A DNA stretch of 31,048 bases from Ferroplasma sp037442045 (GCF_037442045.1 NZ_JBBIRC010000012.1:1-31048), one strand, 5' to 3'; counted from the stretch's first letter, positions 24,021 through 31,020 are shown. Translations and numbers: made by a program. Notes: generated by a model not told the origin, from the sequence alone.

Positions 24021-24040
24021 ACTGGACAATTTTGTCCAGT
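24021..24040 (+). promoter_or_regulatory. Perfect palindrome, candidate operator
   Basis: ACTGGACAA and TTGTCCAGT are perfect nine-base arms around TT. A TATA-like sequence at 24001-24014 would place a transcription start close to the palindrome centre. That overlap is typical of an archaeal repressor site. It is one of the few G/C-containing palindromes in an otherwise AT-rich gap. Confidence 0.55.
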
Positions 24041-24201
24041 TATAGAGATGAAAAGATATAATTATGGATGTATAATTGCTCAAAGAATTGAAAAATTATG
24101 ATAAAATTATATTTATTTCGAATGACAATTTAAGATATTTCAATATATCAAAGAAACTGGATTGTGGATCAAACCAATCATTTTGGTAAAATACATAAAA
24201 T

Positions 24202-24302
24202 GACATGCCATTGTCTTCCGGCGAATTTATTGTAATTGCACATGCATACTGGTTTAACCGGAAGAGTTACAAATAGGTGAATAACTTATGGTCAGTATGC
24301 AT
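24202..24302 (+). ncRNA. Candidate structured RNA with possible pseudoknot
   Basis: Three sets of complementary segments cluster here. GACA (24202-24205) pairs with TGTC (24212-24215). TCTTCCGG (24214-24221) pairs perfectly with CCGGAAGA (24258-24265). ATGCATACTG (24242-24251) pairs perfectly with CAGTATGCAT (24293-24302). The second and third helices interlock, so they would form a pseudoknot or two alternative folds. A smaller AGTTA/TAACT pair lies inside the large loop. It sits 130 bases upstream of sod. It could be a small RNA, a leader element of sod, or the remnant of a mobile element with terminal inverted repeats. No known RNA family was recognised. Confidence 0.4.
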
Positions 24303-24431
24303 CTAAATCTTATATTTTGAACTGTGTGCAGAAATTATGTACAATACTTATTTGCAGTATTTTATACTATTTTAAGCTTTTATAACTGCAATAGATATTT
24401 AAATGATTAACTTATATCTATATTGATTATT

Positions 24432-25055
24432 ATGGCTACAGAAACATGGGAAGTAAAAGAAAATGCAAGACCAAGAGGATTGGATGGCATATCAGATAAG
24501 CAAATAGATTACCACTTTGATTTCCATTATAAAGGATATGTGGCAAAACTAAATGAAATATGGTCAAAATTGCCCGGTGTTGATCTTACAAAAGCTAATC
24601 AGAATTACAGTGACCTTAGAGAAATGAAGCTTGAAGAAACATTCAACTACGATGGATCTATGCTTCACGAGTATTACTTTGAATCGTTGAGCAAGGAACA
24701 TGTTCCGATTCCAGCATCTGTTAAAGAACAGATAGAAAAAGATTTTGGAAGCTATGAGAACTTTGTTGCATTGTTTAAAGCAACTGGAACAGCTTTCAGA
24801 GGATGGGCACATCTTATATACGACCTTAATTTTGGGAAGTTAAGAGTTGTTGGAGCAGATATACACAGTGCAGCTGCAATATGGAACGCTTTGATGATAC
24901 TGCCTCTTGACGTTTATGAGCATGCATATTATGCAGATTATGGACCAAAAAGGGCACCGTACCTTGATGCATTCATGAGCAATGTAAACTGGAAAGTTGT
25001 AGAAAAGAGACTTGAAAGAGCAAAAAGGACTTACGAAGCTTTCAAAAAGGATTAA
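24432..25055 (+). CDS. sod: Superoxide dismutase (Fe/Mn type)
   Basis: The protein has 207 residues from ATG 24432, which gives MATETWEVKEN; a TTG three codons earlier is not needed. It converts superoxide to oxygen and hydrogen peroxide in the cytosol. Metal ligands expected for the family are H28 (in DYHFDFHYKGY, with H32 and gateway Y36), H79 (MLHEYY), D160 and H164 (LDVYEHAYY). Metal preference for Fe or Mn cannot be told. The TATA-like ATATTTAAAT at 24395-24404 is about 30 bases upstream. The ogg gene begins 18 bases after the stop across a run of T residues (25060-25073), so the two may be co-transcribed with partial termination. Confidence 0.96.
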   Translation: MATETWEVKENARPRGLDGISDKQIDYHFDFHYKGYVAKLNEIWSKLPGVDLTKANQNYSDLREMKLEETFNYDGSMLHEYYFESLSKEHVPIPASVKEQIEKDFGSYENFVALFKATGTAFRGWAHLIYDLNFGKLRVVGADIHSAAAIWNALMILPLDVYEHAYYADYGPKRAPYLDAFMSNVNWKVVEKRLERAKRTYEAFKKD

Positions 25056-25073
25056 ACAATTTTTTATTTTTTT

Positions 25074-25703
25074 ATGATTAAAGATGATGAATTATCCATT
25101 AAGTTAATGGAATCACAATTGTTATTTAATAAAAGCATAAATGAAAGAGTCATCGATTTTATTAATATGGGAAAATCCAGAAATGATTCACTTTTCATTG
25201 AATTATGTTTCTGCATACTAACTGCAAATACATCTGCAGATATGGGAATAAAGACTCAAAGAACTATAGGCAATGGCTTTATAGAATACGACCAGGAAAA
25301 ACTGAGTGAGGAATTAAAGAAGGCAAAATACAGATTTTACAATAAAAGAGCTGACTATATTGTAAATGCCAGGCATGTAAGAAAAAATATAAAAAAAATG
25401 ATGAAAACAATGGACCATTTCTCATTGAGGGAATATCTGGTGAACAATATAAAGGGAATTGGTTACAAGGAAGCATCGCATTTTTTAAGGAATATAGGAA
25501 TATTTGATTTCGCAATACTGGACAAACATATTATGCAGCTTTTGAAGGATTATGGCTATATAGACAATATGAAATTAAACACCAGATCAGACTACCTTGA
25601 AAAAGAAGGAATATTCAATGAAATTGCTGAGTCATACAATATGAGGCCGGGAATACTTGACCTATATTTATGGCAAATTGCAACTGGAAAAATATTAAAA
25701 TGA
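25074..25703 (+). CDS. ogg: 8-oxoguanine DNA glycosylase/AP lyase, Ogg2 type
   Basis: The 209-residue protein is a helix-hairpin-helix glycosylase of the archaeal Ogg2 group that removes 8-oxoguanine and nicks the abasic site. The HhH motif is NIKGIGYKEASHFLRNIG with catalytic lysine K132, and the conserved aspartate is D150 in FAILDKHIM. The 18-residue spacing between them fits the family. The upstream RFYNKRADYIVNAR segment is also typical. The short length excludes Ogg1 and AGOG types. It follows sod by 18 bases, pairing superoxide removal with repair of oxidised guanine. Confidence 0.93.
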   Translation: MIKDDELSIKLMESQLLFNKSINERVIDFINMGKSRNDSLFIELCFCILTANTSADMGIKTQRTIGNGFIEYDQEKLSEELKKAKYRFYNKRADYIVNARHVRKNIKKMMKTMDHFSLREYLVNNIKGIGYKEASHFLRNIGIFDFAILDKHIMQLLKDYGYIDNMKLNTRSDYLEKEGIFNEIAESYNMRPGILDLYLWQIATGKILK

Positions 25704-25707
25704 TTTA

Positions 25708-27138
25708 TTAATTTTTGACCTCAAACAATTTTTTAAGTTCCTTTTCTGTTGAATAAAATGCTTTATAACCATTGGATTCCATAATTGAAGCGGCATATGC
25801 GCTATTCAATCCTTTTTTGCAGTAGAAGAAATATATTTTTCTTATATCGCCGTCACTAATTAATGAGTGGATTGATCTTACAGGCATGTTAACTGCATCT
25901 AGAATATGCCATTTATTAAAATCTTCGGCATCCCTCAAATCAACAATTATGCTATTTTGTGGTATATAATCAATTTTACTGTTATGTATTGAATTAATGT
26001 AATTATCGATCTGTGATTTTTTTATTATTATAATTTCATGAAAATATTCATCTTCGAAAAATTTATCCATTTCGGGTTTAAGCTCTTTATATGAAGTATT
26101 TATTCCTGGATTTTTCGAAAACAGTGAGCAAAATTCACCTGCGGATTCGTTCATATAAAGCCCTTTTGCCCTGGAATAACTTATTGTTTCTTCCTTGTCA
26201 AAACCAATTAAAGGCCTGAATATTGGAATTTTAATGTCATGTGAAAGCGATTTAAGGTTTTTAGGAATCTGTGATGATACCTGACCTATTGACTCTCCTG
26301 TAACAATGGCATCGTAATCGTTTTTATAGCAGAGTTTTTCGGCATATAAATAAAGAAGCTCTTTAAATATTAAATTTGCATATTTTTGTTCTGGATCATG
26401 CAATATTTTAGTTATTAACGATGTGCCGTCAAGAATAAAGATATTGCTGTCATAACCATAAGAATATTTCAGCAAAAGATTTCTGGCTGCCCTGAGCATG
26501 GTAATGGTGTCTGCAGGATGTGCAAGCGAACAGAAAAGCAGATCGGTTGCCATTCCTCTTTTCATTACCATAAATGTTGATACGGGTGAATCAATTCCTC
26601 CTGAGAATAATGAAATGGCTTTCCCCTCAGATTTTAATGGCAATCCACCAGGCCCGGCTATTTTTTCGGTAAAAGTATAGAAATTTTTATCCCTCACTTC
26701 TATATACAATGGTGCTTCCGGATTTTCAAGGTTTACACCGGATGAATTATCATAAAGTGCATTACCGGTTGCTATTTCAAGTTCCTTTGATGTGAAATTG
26801 TGTGTTCCTTTCCTTGTTGCCCTTACTGCAAATGTTTTGTTTTTTACATATTCTGAATATTTCTCCCTGCATTTTGATACTATATCATCAACACTGTTAA
26901 ATGTATATTCTGTTGCAGGAGAAAATGATTTTATTCCAAAAATATATGGAAGTATATCCATTAATTCCTGCTTTTCCGAATAAAGGTAAATTCTTCCATC
27001 GCTTTTTTTGTAATTTAAATTAAAATTGTCAGGCAATGCTGATTTTATATTATCAATCAGGAGTTTTTCCATAATTCTTCTGGTTTTATTACCCTTAAGG
27101 CCTATCTCAGAATACCTTACAATAAACATTGTTATCAT
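25708..27138 (-). CDS. thiI: tRNA 4-thiouridine sulfurtransferase ThiI with rhodanese domain
   Basis: The 476-residue protein carries, in order, a ferredoxin-like N-terminal domain (RYSEIGLKGNKTRR), a THUMP domain (to about 165), a PP-loop ATP pyrophosphatase domain with SLFSGGIDSPVS (about 176-187) and a C-terminal rhodanese domain from about 380. The rhodanese active-site loop is FYCKKGLNSA with C440 as the likely persulfide carrier. It makes 4-thiouridine at position 8 of tRNA and may supply thiamine thiazole sulfur. Most archaeal ThiI proteins stop after the PP-loop domain, so the rhodanese tail is notable. The start is MITMFIVRYSE or, three codons later, MFIVRYSE. It converges on ogg with a four-base gap. 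Confidence 0.94.
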   Translation of the reverse strand: MITMFIVRYSEIGLKGNKTRRIMEKLLIDNIKSALPDNFNLNYKKSDGRIYLYSEKQELMDILPYIFGIKSFSPATEYTFNSVDDIVSKCREKYSEYVKNKTFAVRATRKGTHNFTSKELEIATGNALYDNSSGVNLENPEAPLYIEVRDKNFYTFTEKIAGPGGLPLKSEGKAISLFSGGIDSPVSTFMVMKRGMATDLLFCSLAHPADTITMLRAARNLLLKYSYGYDSNIFILDGTSLITKILHDPEQKYANLIFKELLYLYAEKLCYKNDYDAIVTGESIGQVSSQIPKNLKSLSHDIKIPIFRPLIGFDKEETISYSRAKGLYMNESAGEFCSLFSKNPGINTSYKELKPEMDKFFEDEYFHEIIIIKKSQIDNYINSIHNSKIDYIPQNSIIVDLRDAEDFNKWHILDAVNMPVRSIHSLISDGDIRKIYFFYCKKGLNSAYAASIMESNGYKAFYSTEKELKKLFEVKN

Positions 27139-27213
27139 ATATTTATTAGCTATTTATGCGTTGCTTTCTAAAAGTATCGCTAAAATATTTAATATAGAAC
27201 TCAATTGCATTGA

Positions 27214-27768
27214 ATGGAAACTATAAAAATAGCTGGATTTGGTGGAAGCTTAAGAAAAGAGTCATACAGCAGATATTTGCTTGAGAATACATCAAAACTC
27301 ATGCCTGAGAATTCAAAGCTGGAAATACTGGATATATCCAATTTTCCTTTTATGAACCAGGATAAGGAAAATAATTATCCAGAAAATGTGAAAAAATTCA
27401 AGAAACAGATAAAAGAAGCTGATGGTCTTTTAATCGTTACACCGGAGTATAATTATTCCATTCCTGGATATCTAAAAAATGTTTTAGATGTTGCTTCAAG
27501 GCCATATGGAGACAATCCTTTTAGTGGAAAACCAATAGCCATAATGAGTGCATCCATAGGTATGCTTGGTGGTTCAAGGGCACAGTACCATCTTCGCCAG
27601 GTATGCGTATTCCTTAATATGATTCCGGTAAATACTCCTGAAGTTTTTGTTACTTTTGCACAGGATAAATTTGATGAAAATGGAAATTTAAAAGATGAAA
27701 TGACAAAAAAATTTGCAGGGCAACTGATGCAAAATCTTGTAAATCTTACTGTTCAACTTAAAAAGTAA
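27214..27768 (+). CDS. NADPH-dependent FMN reductase family protein
   Basis: The 184-residue protein has the flavodoxin-like fold of NADPH-dependent FMN/quinone/chromate reductases. The FMN phosphate loop is GSLRKESYSR (residues 11-20) and the flavin-ring motif is PEYNYSIPG (77-85), followed by KNVLDVASRP and the SASIGMLGGSRAQ glycine loop. Such enzymes transfer two electrons from NAD(P)H to quinones, azo dyes or metal ions and can protect from redox stress. It is divergent from thiI, with a TATA-like AATATTTAATAT at 27184-27195 about 25 bases before the ATG. Confidence 0.9.
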   Translation: METIKIAGFGGSLRKESYSRYLLENTSKLMPENSKLEILDISNFPFMNQDKENNYPENVKKFKKQIKEADGLLIVTPEYNYSIPGYLKNVLDVASRPYGDNPFSGKPIAIMSASIGMLGGSRAQYHLRQVCVFLNMIPVNTPEVFVTFAQDKFDENGNLKDEMTKKFAGQLMQNLVNLTVQLKK

Positions 27769-28019
27769 ATTTTAGATTATAAATAACAGTTTTAATACCG
27801 TTTTATAATATTTATTACATTTGTGGATAACCAAATAAATTTAATGGTTGATTTCAACATTTTACAAAATAGCAAAAATTTACAAAAATTCAGTAACGTA
27901 ATATTATCATTATAACAGTGTTATAATTATCTACAATTATTCGCTAGTTTTCATGTTTTATCTTTATCTGTTTGTTGAAAATTATATGTAATATATATCA
28001 CATTGCATCTTCATATAGT

Positions 28020-28048
28020 AAACCTTATATATTATATTATATTATATT
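28020..28048 (+). promoter_or_regulatory. Promoter with (TATTA) repeats before the surface-protein cassette
   Basis: AAACCTTATATATT at about 28021-28034 gives a BRE/TATA pair some 25 bases before ATG 28049. The spacer up to the start codon is four tandem TATTA units, so repeat slippage could change TATA-to-start distance. The rest of the 280-base gap (27769-28019) is AT-rich and shows no gene. Confidence 0.5.
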
Positions 28049-28969
28049 ATGAAATATAGATACTTATCTATGATTACAATAATAGTGGTAGCAATGTTTG
28101 TTATGGTATCTTTTTCAGGTGTAACAGACAAGAGAGATTTAAGTGATGTAAATCAAAATCCTGATGATAATTATGTAAAAATAGGTAATTTAACATTTAT
28201 GCACAATTTTGTTATAGAAAACAATGGCATAGTATTAAGCAAAAATATAAACAGAACGGCTGTAAATAATATCAATAGTAATTACAATAAAAATATAAAT
28301 ACAACGAACAATAGTTTAATGCCTGTATCATATAATTATATAAAAACAAATAATACAAATTATTTGATAGAAAAATATAATTTAACATCAAAAAATGATA
28401 TATTGTATACTTTAGCGTTTACAGACAATTTTACAAAATATAAGGTTGAAATAGGGACTATCATAATAGATAAAAATAATAAAAATATATCTGAAATATA
28501 TGCAAATATAGTACCTAAAAATTCATCTAAAATACTGTATGGAAATGAATTTACTGTTAACTATAAAGCATCCTATTATAATGAAATGAAAAGTTTAATA
28601 AATTCTATACATTTAACAGGATTATATTATATGAATTCAAATAATATTACACTGGATAAATTCGGCAATGAAAATAACTATATTGCCATGGCAATAAACA
28701 ATATGCTGGACAAAACAAATAATACTGTAAATTCTATAAATGTAAGTGAAATAAATGCAATAATAGTTGATGATTCTATATTAAGCTGGATCGGGCTAAT
28801 ATTACTCGTAGCAGGATTTATATTATTAATGTTAACTGGACCACCTGGTTGGGTATTTGATGTTGCAATGATTATATCGGATACTTCTGTAATATTAGCC
28901 TTTTATCATCAAGTTACTCATTACACTCCAAAACACCCGGATATGGGTGTAGAACACAGATTTTGGTGA
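28049..28969 (+). CDS. Exported glycosylatable protein with hydrophobic C-terminal domain, candidate archaeocin precursor
   Basis: The family is not recognised. The 306-residue protein starts with a signal peptide or anchor (about 8-26, IIVVAMFVMVSFSG), followed by about 220 residues rich in Asn, Lys, Ile, Tyr, Ser and Thr with roughly a dozen N-x-S/T sequons and no cysteine, suggesting a heavily glycosylated external region. From about residue 245 the character changes: LSWIGLILLVAGFILLMLTG, then PPGWVFDVAMIISDTSVILA and a His-rich end finishing EHRFW. Residues 195-306 have a tandem paralogue at 29214-29564. A long exported N-terminal part with a separable hydrophobic C-terminal peptide recalls the halocin C8 precursor, but there is no sequence proof. 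The stop overlaps the ribosome-binding site of the next gene. Confidence 0.7.
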   Translation: MKYRYLSMITIIVVAMFVMVSFSGVTDKRDLSDVNQNPDDNYVKIGNLTFMHNFVIENNGIVLSKNINRTAVNNINSNYNKNINTTNNSLMPVSYNYIKTNNTNYLIEKYNLTSKNDILYTLAFTDNFTKYKVEIGTIIIDKNNKNISEIYANIVPKNSSKILYGNEFTVNYKASYYNEMKSLINSIHLTGLYYMNSNNITLDKFGNENNYIAMAINNMLDKTNNTVNSINVSEINAIIVDDSILSWIGLILLVAGFILLMLTGPPGWVFDVAMIISDTSVILAFYHQVTHYTPKHPDMGVEHRFW

Positions 28970-28974
28970 GACAA

Positions 28975-29172
28975 ATGAAATATGTAAAAATAACAAAAAC
29001 TATGTTATTAGGAATAATTTTATTTTATATTGGATCTATATTAGAAATGGTATCAAACTACAGAACGATATTTTTTGATATATGGTTATTATTAGCTATA
29101 ATATTTAGTGCACTAATTATTTTTGTACTGGTAAATAATATTATTTATAATAAGCATAGCAGTATTAAATAA
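28975..29172 (+). CDS. Small two-TM protein, possible immunity partner
   Basis: From ATG 28975 the product has 65 residues. GGTGAG at 28965-28970, complementary to the 16S tail, lies four bases before this ATG, and so it is preferred over the in-frame TTG at 28963. Two hydrophobic helices (about 10-27 and 33-53) are joined by a short loop NYRTIFF, and the tail is basic (NKHSS). It is not recognised. Its position directly after the exported protein, repeated in the second copy downstream, suggests a membrane partner such as an immunity protein. Confidence 0.65.
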   Translation: MKYVKITKTMLLGIILFYIGSILEMVSNYRTIFFDIWLLLAIIFSALIIFVLVNNIIYNKHSSIK

Positions 29173-29213
29173 AAACTTTAATAAATTAAATTGATTTAAC
29201 ATCTTTATTGTAA

Positions 29214-29564
29214 ATGAATTCTAATAACGCTACAATGCATAAATTCGGCATAGAAAACTCGTGTATAGCTACAGCAATAAATACAATGCTGGGCAAAACA
29301 AATAATACTGTAAAGTCTATAAATATAAGCGAAACAAATGCAGCGATAATAGATTTTAACTGGAATTGCATAATAGCAGAGGTGGCATTTGGTGCATCTA
29401 TCTTTGGACTTATTGGTGGAGTAGCAGTGTTAAATGCCACACCTGCAGGCTGGGTATTCGATGTGGGGTTAGCGCTTGTTATTACTTCAGCTATAGGTAC
29501 CATAGCAGGCTTTACAGGAATGGATTCAGCATGTAATTGGGAGGTGCCAAATCCATGGTGGTAA
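29214..29564 (+). CDS. Short tandem paralogue of the 28049 gene C-terminal half
   Basis: The 116-residue product begins MNSNNATMHKFGIEN and aligns without gaps to residues 195-242 of the 28049 protein (MNSNNITLDKFGNEN); by hand count 33 of the first 48 positions are identical. The C-terminal part is diverged but keeps the P-x-GWVFDV core and a Gly/Ala-rich hydrophobic stretch (FGASIFGLIGGVAVL, LVITSAIGTIAGF), ending NPWW. Three cysteines are present (SCIA, NCII, ACNW), absent in the longer copy. There is no signal peptide. It is either a 5'-truncated duplicate or a mature-peptide-only gene; a weak TATA-like TTTAATAAAT lies about 30 bases upstream. Confidence 0.6.
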   Translation: MNSNNATMHKFGIENSCIATAINTMLGKTNNTVKSINISETNAAIIDFNWNCIIAEVAFGASIFGLIGGVAVLNATPAGWVFDVGLALVITSAIGTIAGFTGMDSACNWEVPNPWW

Positions 29565-29773
29565 AAACAGAAATAAAAGATAAGAAGCAGAAAAAAATTT
29601 TAATTATATTATTTAGCAGTATGTTAGTTGGTTTTATTGTGCAAATAATTCTATATTCAATTATCTATTATAGTATATATCCATGGTCATTAATTTTATT
29701 AATTATTGATACGCCACTTAGTGTTGTCATCATATTTGCACTTCGTTATTTAATAAGATATAAGGTCACATAA
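29555..29773 (+). CDS. Second small two-TM protein, possible immunity partner
   Basis: From ATG 29555 the product has 72 residues: a basic N-terminus (KTEIKDKKQKK) and two hydrophobic helices (about 15-37 and 43-64) joined near YYSIYPW. GGAGGTG at 29540-29546, a near-complete Shine-Dalgarno, lies eight bases before this ATG, within the end of the preceding gene, and overrides the in-frame TTG at 29537. The gene overlaps the preceding one by ten bases. It has no clear sequence identity to the 28975 product but shares size, two-helix layout and position after a member of the same paralogue pair. Confidence 0.65.
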   Translation: MVVKTEIKDKKQKKILIILFSSMLVGFIVQIILYSIIYYSIYPWSLILLIIDTPLSVVIIFALRYLIRYKVT

Positions 29774-29813
29774 TTCAAAAAGCCATAAAGCAATGCTGCT
29801 ACAAAAATACTTA

Positions 29814-30359
29814 TTACATAAAAAATTTTTTTGAATATTCTTTAAGTTTTAATTCGTCAAGTTTATCCTTAAGCAATGACATTGTATCATAATCTATTTT
29901 TATTTTATAATAAATTAGATCAAGATATGTTTTTTCTGGATCTGAAACTGGGACGAATATCCCTCCGTAATTTATAAAATCAAATCCAAAAAATCCTTTA
30001 TCATTTATCCTCCGGACAAGTATACGGGTATTAATAATATTCCTAAAGCCAGGATTTGCCTTTGTTTTCGTAATTATTATTGGAATGGATTGTTGTGTCC
30101 AGATTTTTCTGATAGTCAGTGCATACTGTAGTCCGTAATAGAAAGGCCGGAAAGCAAATCCTATCGTTGCCTCATTTTTATTGAATGTATATGTTCCATT
30201 CCCAATTCTGTATATTTTCTTTGATACAACCATATTATGAAGCATTACCCTTACATAAGGTTCATTCGCACCAAGTTTTAAAAGAAATCTTCTGGCGTCG
30301 GATGTGTGAAAAATAAATTGTTTTGAAAAAAATTCGGTAAAAGCCTTTTCATACTTCAT
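29814..30359 (-). CDS. AbiEi-like antitoxin / winged-helix protein
   Basis: The 181-residue protein begins with a winged-helix-like region (residues about 1-60: FHTSDARRFLLKLGAN, then RVMLHNMVVSKKIYRIGNGTY) followed by a domain with GFAFRPFYYGLQYALTIRKIW, ITKTKANPGFR and VPVSDPEKTYLDLIYYK. This order is that of AbiEi (COG5340) antitoxins, in which the C-terminal part neutralises the toxin and the HTH part represses the operon. It is downstream of, and overlaps by 11 bases, the nucleotidyltransferase gene. Most AbiE operons have the antitoxin first, so the order is reversed here. Confidence 0.8.
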   Translation of the reverse strand: MKYEKAFTEFFSKQFIFHTSDARRFLLKLGANEPYVRVMLHNMVVSKKIYRIGNGTYTFNKNEATIGFAFRPFYYGLQYALTIRKIWTQQSIPIIITKTKANPGFRNIINTRILVRRINDKGFFGFDFINYGGIFVPVSDPEKTYLDLIYYKIKIDYDTMSLLKDKLDELKLKEYSKKFFM

Positions 30360-30990
30360 TGAGCCACCTTTTTATATACTCTATCATGGTATTAAAATTT
30401 ATATTTTTATTTACCGAATATAGCAAAGAACCGAGAATATTTTCATCCACTGGTTTAGACATATTCATAAGGAATTTAGAAATGCTTGATTTCACAAGGT
30501 AATCCGATTTATCCAACCATTTTGTAAGTATATAAATATCGTATATATCCCTTATATATTTTCTTCCATTATATGCCTCTATTTTTCTCACAAGTAATTC
30601 TGTCGGGCTGAATACACTGATTGTTTTCATGGTGCCATCTATTCTGAAATATGTTCTGATTTCATTTTCAGCAAATCCTGGTTTTGACTCCAAAAGTATT
30701 TCGGTTTCATTGTTTGCTATTCGTATCCTTGAATTGTATTCTGGATCCTGCCAGATAAGTTTGAGCCCGTATTTTGTCAACAAATTAAGAAGTTTCAAGA
30801 AGGAAGTTTTATCCATATAAATATCAATATCTTCGGAAAATCTCATGCCTCCAAAGCATCTCCATACTGCTGTACCACCATATAAAAGTGCGTCCGGCTG
30901 CACCCTGTCATATATTATGTCAATTAAATAATCTTGAAGTTCTGCTATTTTTAATCTTTGGCCACTTATAAATGATTGAATTGGTTCCAT
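30349..30990 (-). CDS. AbiEii-like nucleotidyltransferase toxin
   Basis: The 213-residue protein belongs to the AbiEii/AbiGii nucleotidyltransferase family. The catalytic signature is LYGGTAVWRCFGGMRFSED then IDIYM, with G38-G39 and acidic residues D54 and D56. A third acidic site is likely in EILLESKPG. The C-terminal pattern LLVRKIEAYNGRKYIRD then IYDIYIL is the conserved Lys plus R-D-x-Y-D motif. Members transfer nucleotides, in MenT toxins onto tRNA acceptor ends, and are used in phage defence or plasmid maintenance. It begins the two-gene operon and overlaps the antitoxin gene. Confidence 0.87.
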   Translation of the reverse strand: MEPIQSFISGQRLKIAELQDYLIDIIYDRVQPDALLYGGTAVWRCFGGMRFSEDIDIYMDKTSFLKLLNLLTKYGLKLIWQDPEYNSRIRIANNETEILLESKPGFAENEIRTYFRIDGTMKTISVFSPTELLVRKIEAYNGRKYIRDIYDIYILTKWLDKSDYLVKSSISKFLMNMSKPVDENILGSLLYSVNKNINFNTMIEYIKRWLNEV

Positions 30991-31002
30991 GAATAAGCAA
31001 TT

Positions 31003-31020
31003 GTTATATTATATTATAAC
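31003..31020 (-). promoter_or_regulatory. Candidate AbiE operator overlapping TATA box
   Basis: GTTATA and TATAAC form six-base inverted arms around TTATAT, 13-30 bases upstream of the AbiEii ATG. On the minus strand the same bases give TTATAATATAATATAA, a TATA-like sequence. Autorepression by AbiEi at inverted repeats is known for AbiE systems. AT-richness limits confidence. Confidence 0.4.

Larger units (their letters stand above)
23680..24431. other. Long gene-free region with palindromes and promoter-like sites
   Basis: These 750 bases hold no credible protein gene. A strong TATA-like TTAAATATATAAAA at 23780-23793 has no meaningful open frame after it. An imperfect repeat (23974-24003) and a perfect nine-base palindrome (24021-24040) follow, the latter just after TATATATTATAATA at 24001-24014. 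A 17-codon frame (24048-24101, MKRYNYGCIIAQRIEKL) follows the palindrome and is too short to judge. A cluster of complementary segments lies at 24202-24302. The sod TATA-like ATATTTAAAT is at 24395-24404. Small RNAs or long-range control of sod would explain this content. Confidence 0.55.

Noticed and set aside
23680..24431. Searched the long gap for tRNA, 5S, RNase P or SRP RNA
   Set aside because: No T-loop sequence, GC-rich core or family signature was seen; the sequence is too AT-rich.
28024..28048. TATTA repeats considered as a CRISPR-like or satellite array
   Set aside because: Units are five bases and there are no spacers.
28963..28974. TTG start for the first small two-TM protein
   Set aside because: GGTGAG is correctly spaced for ATG 28975, and the TTG lies upstream of that site.
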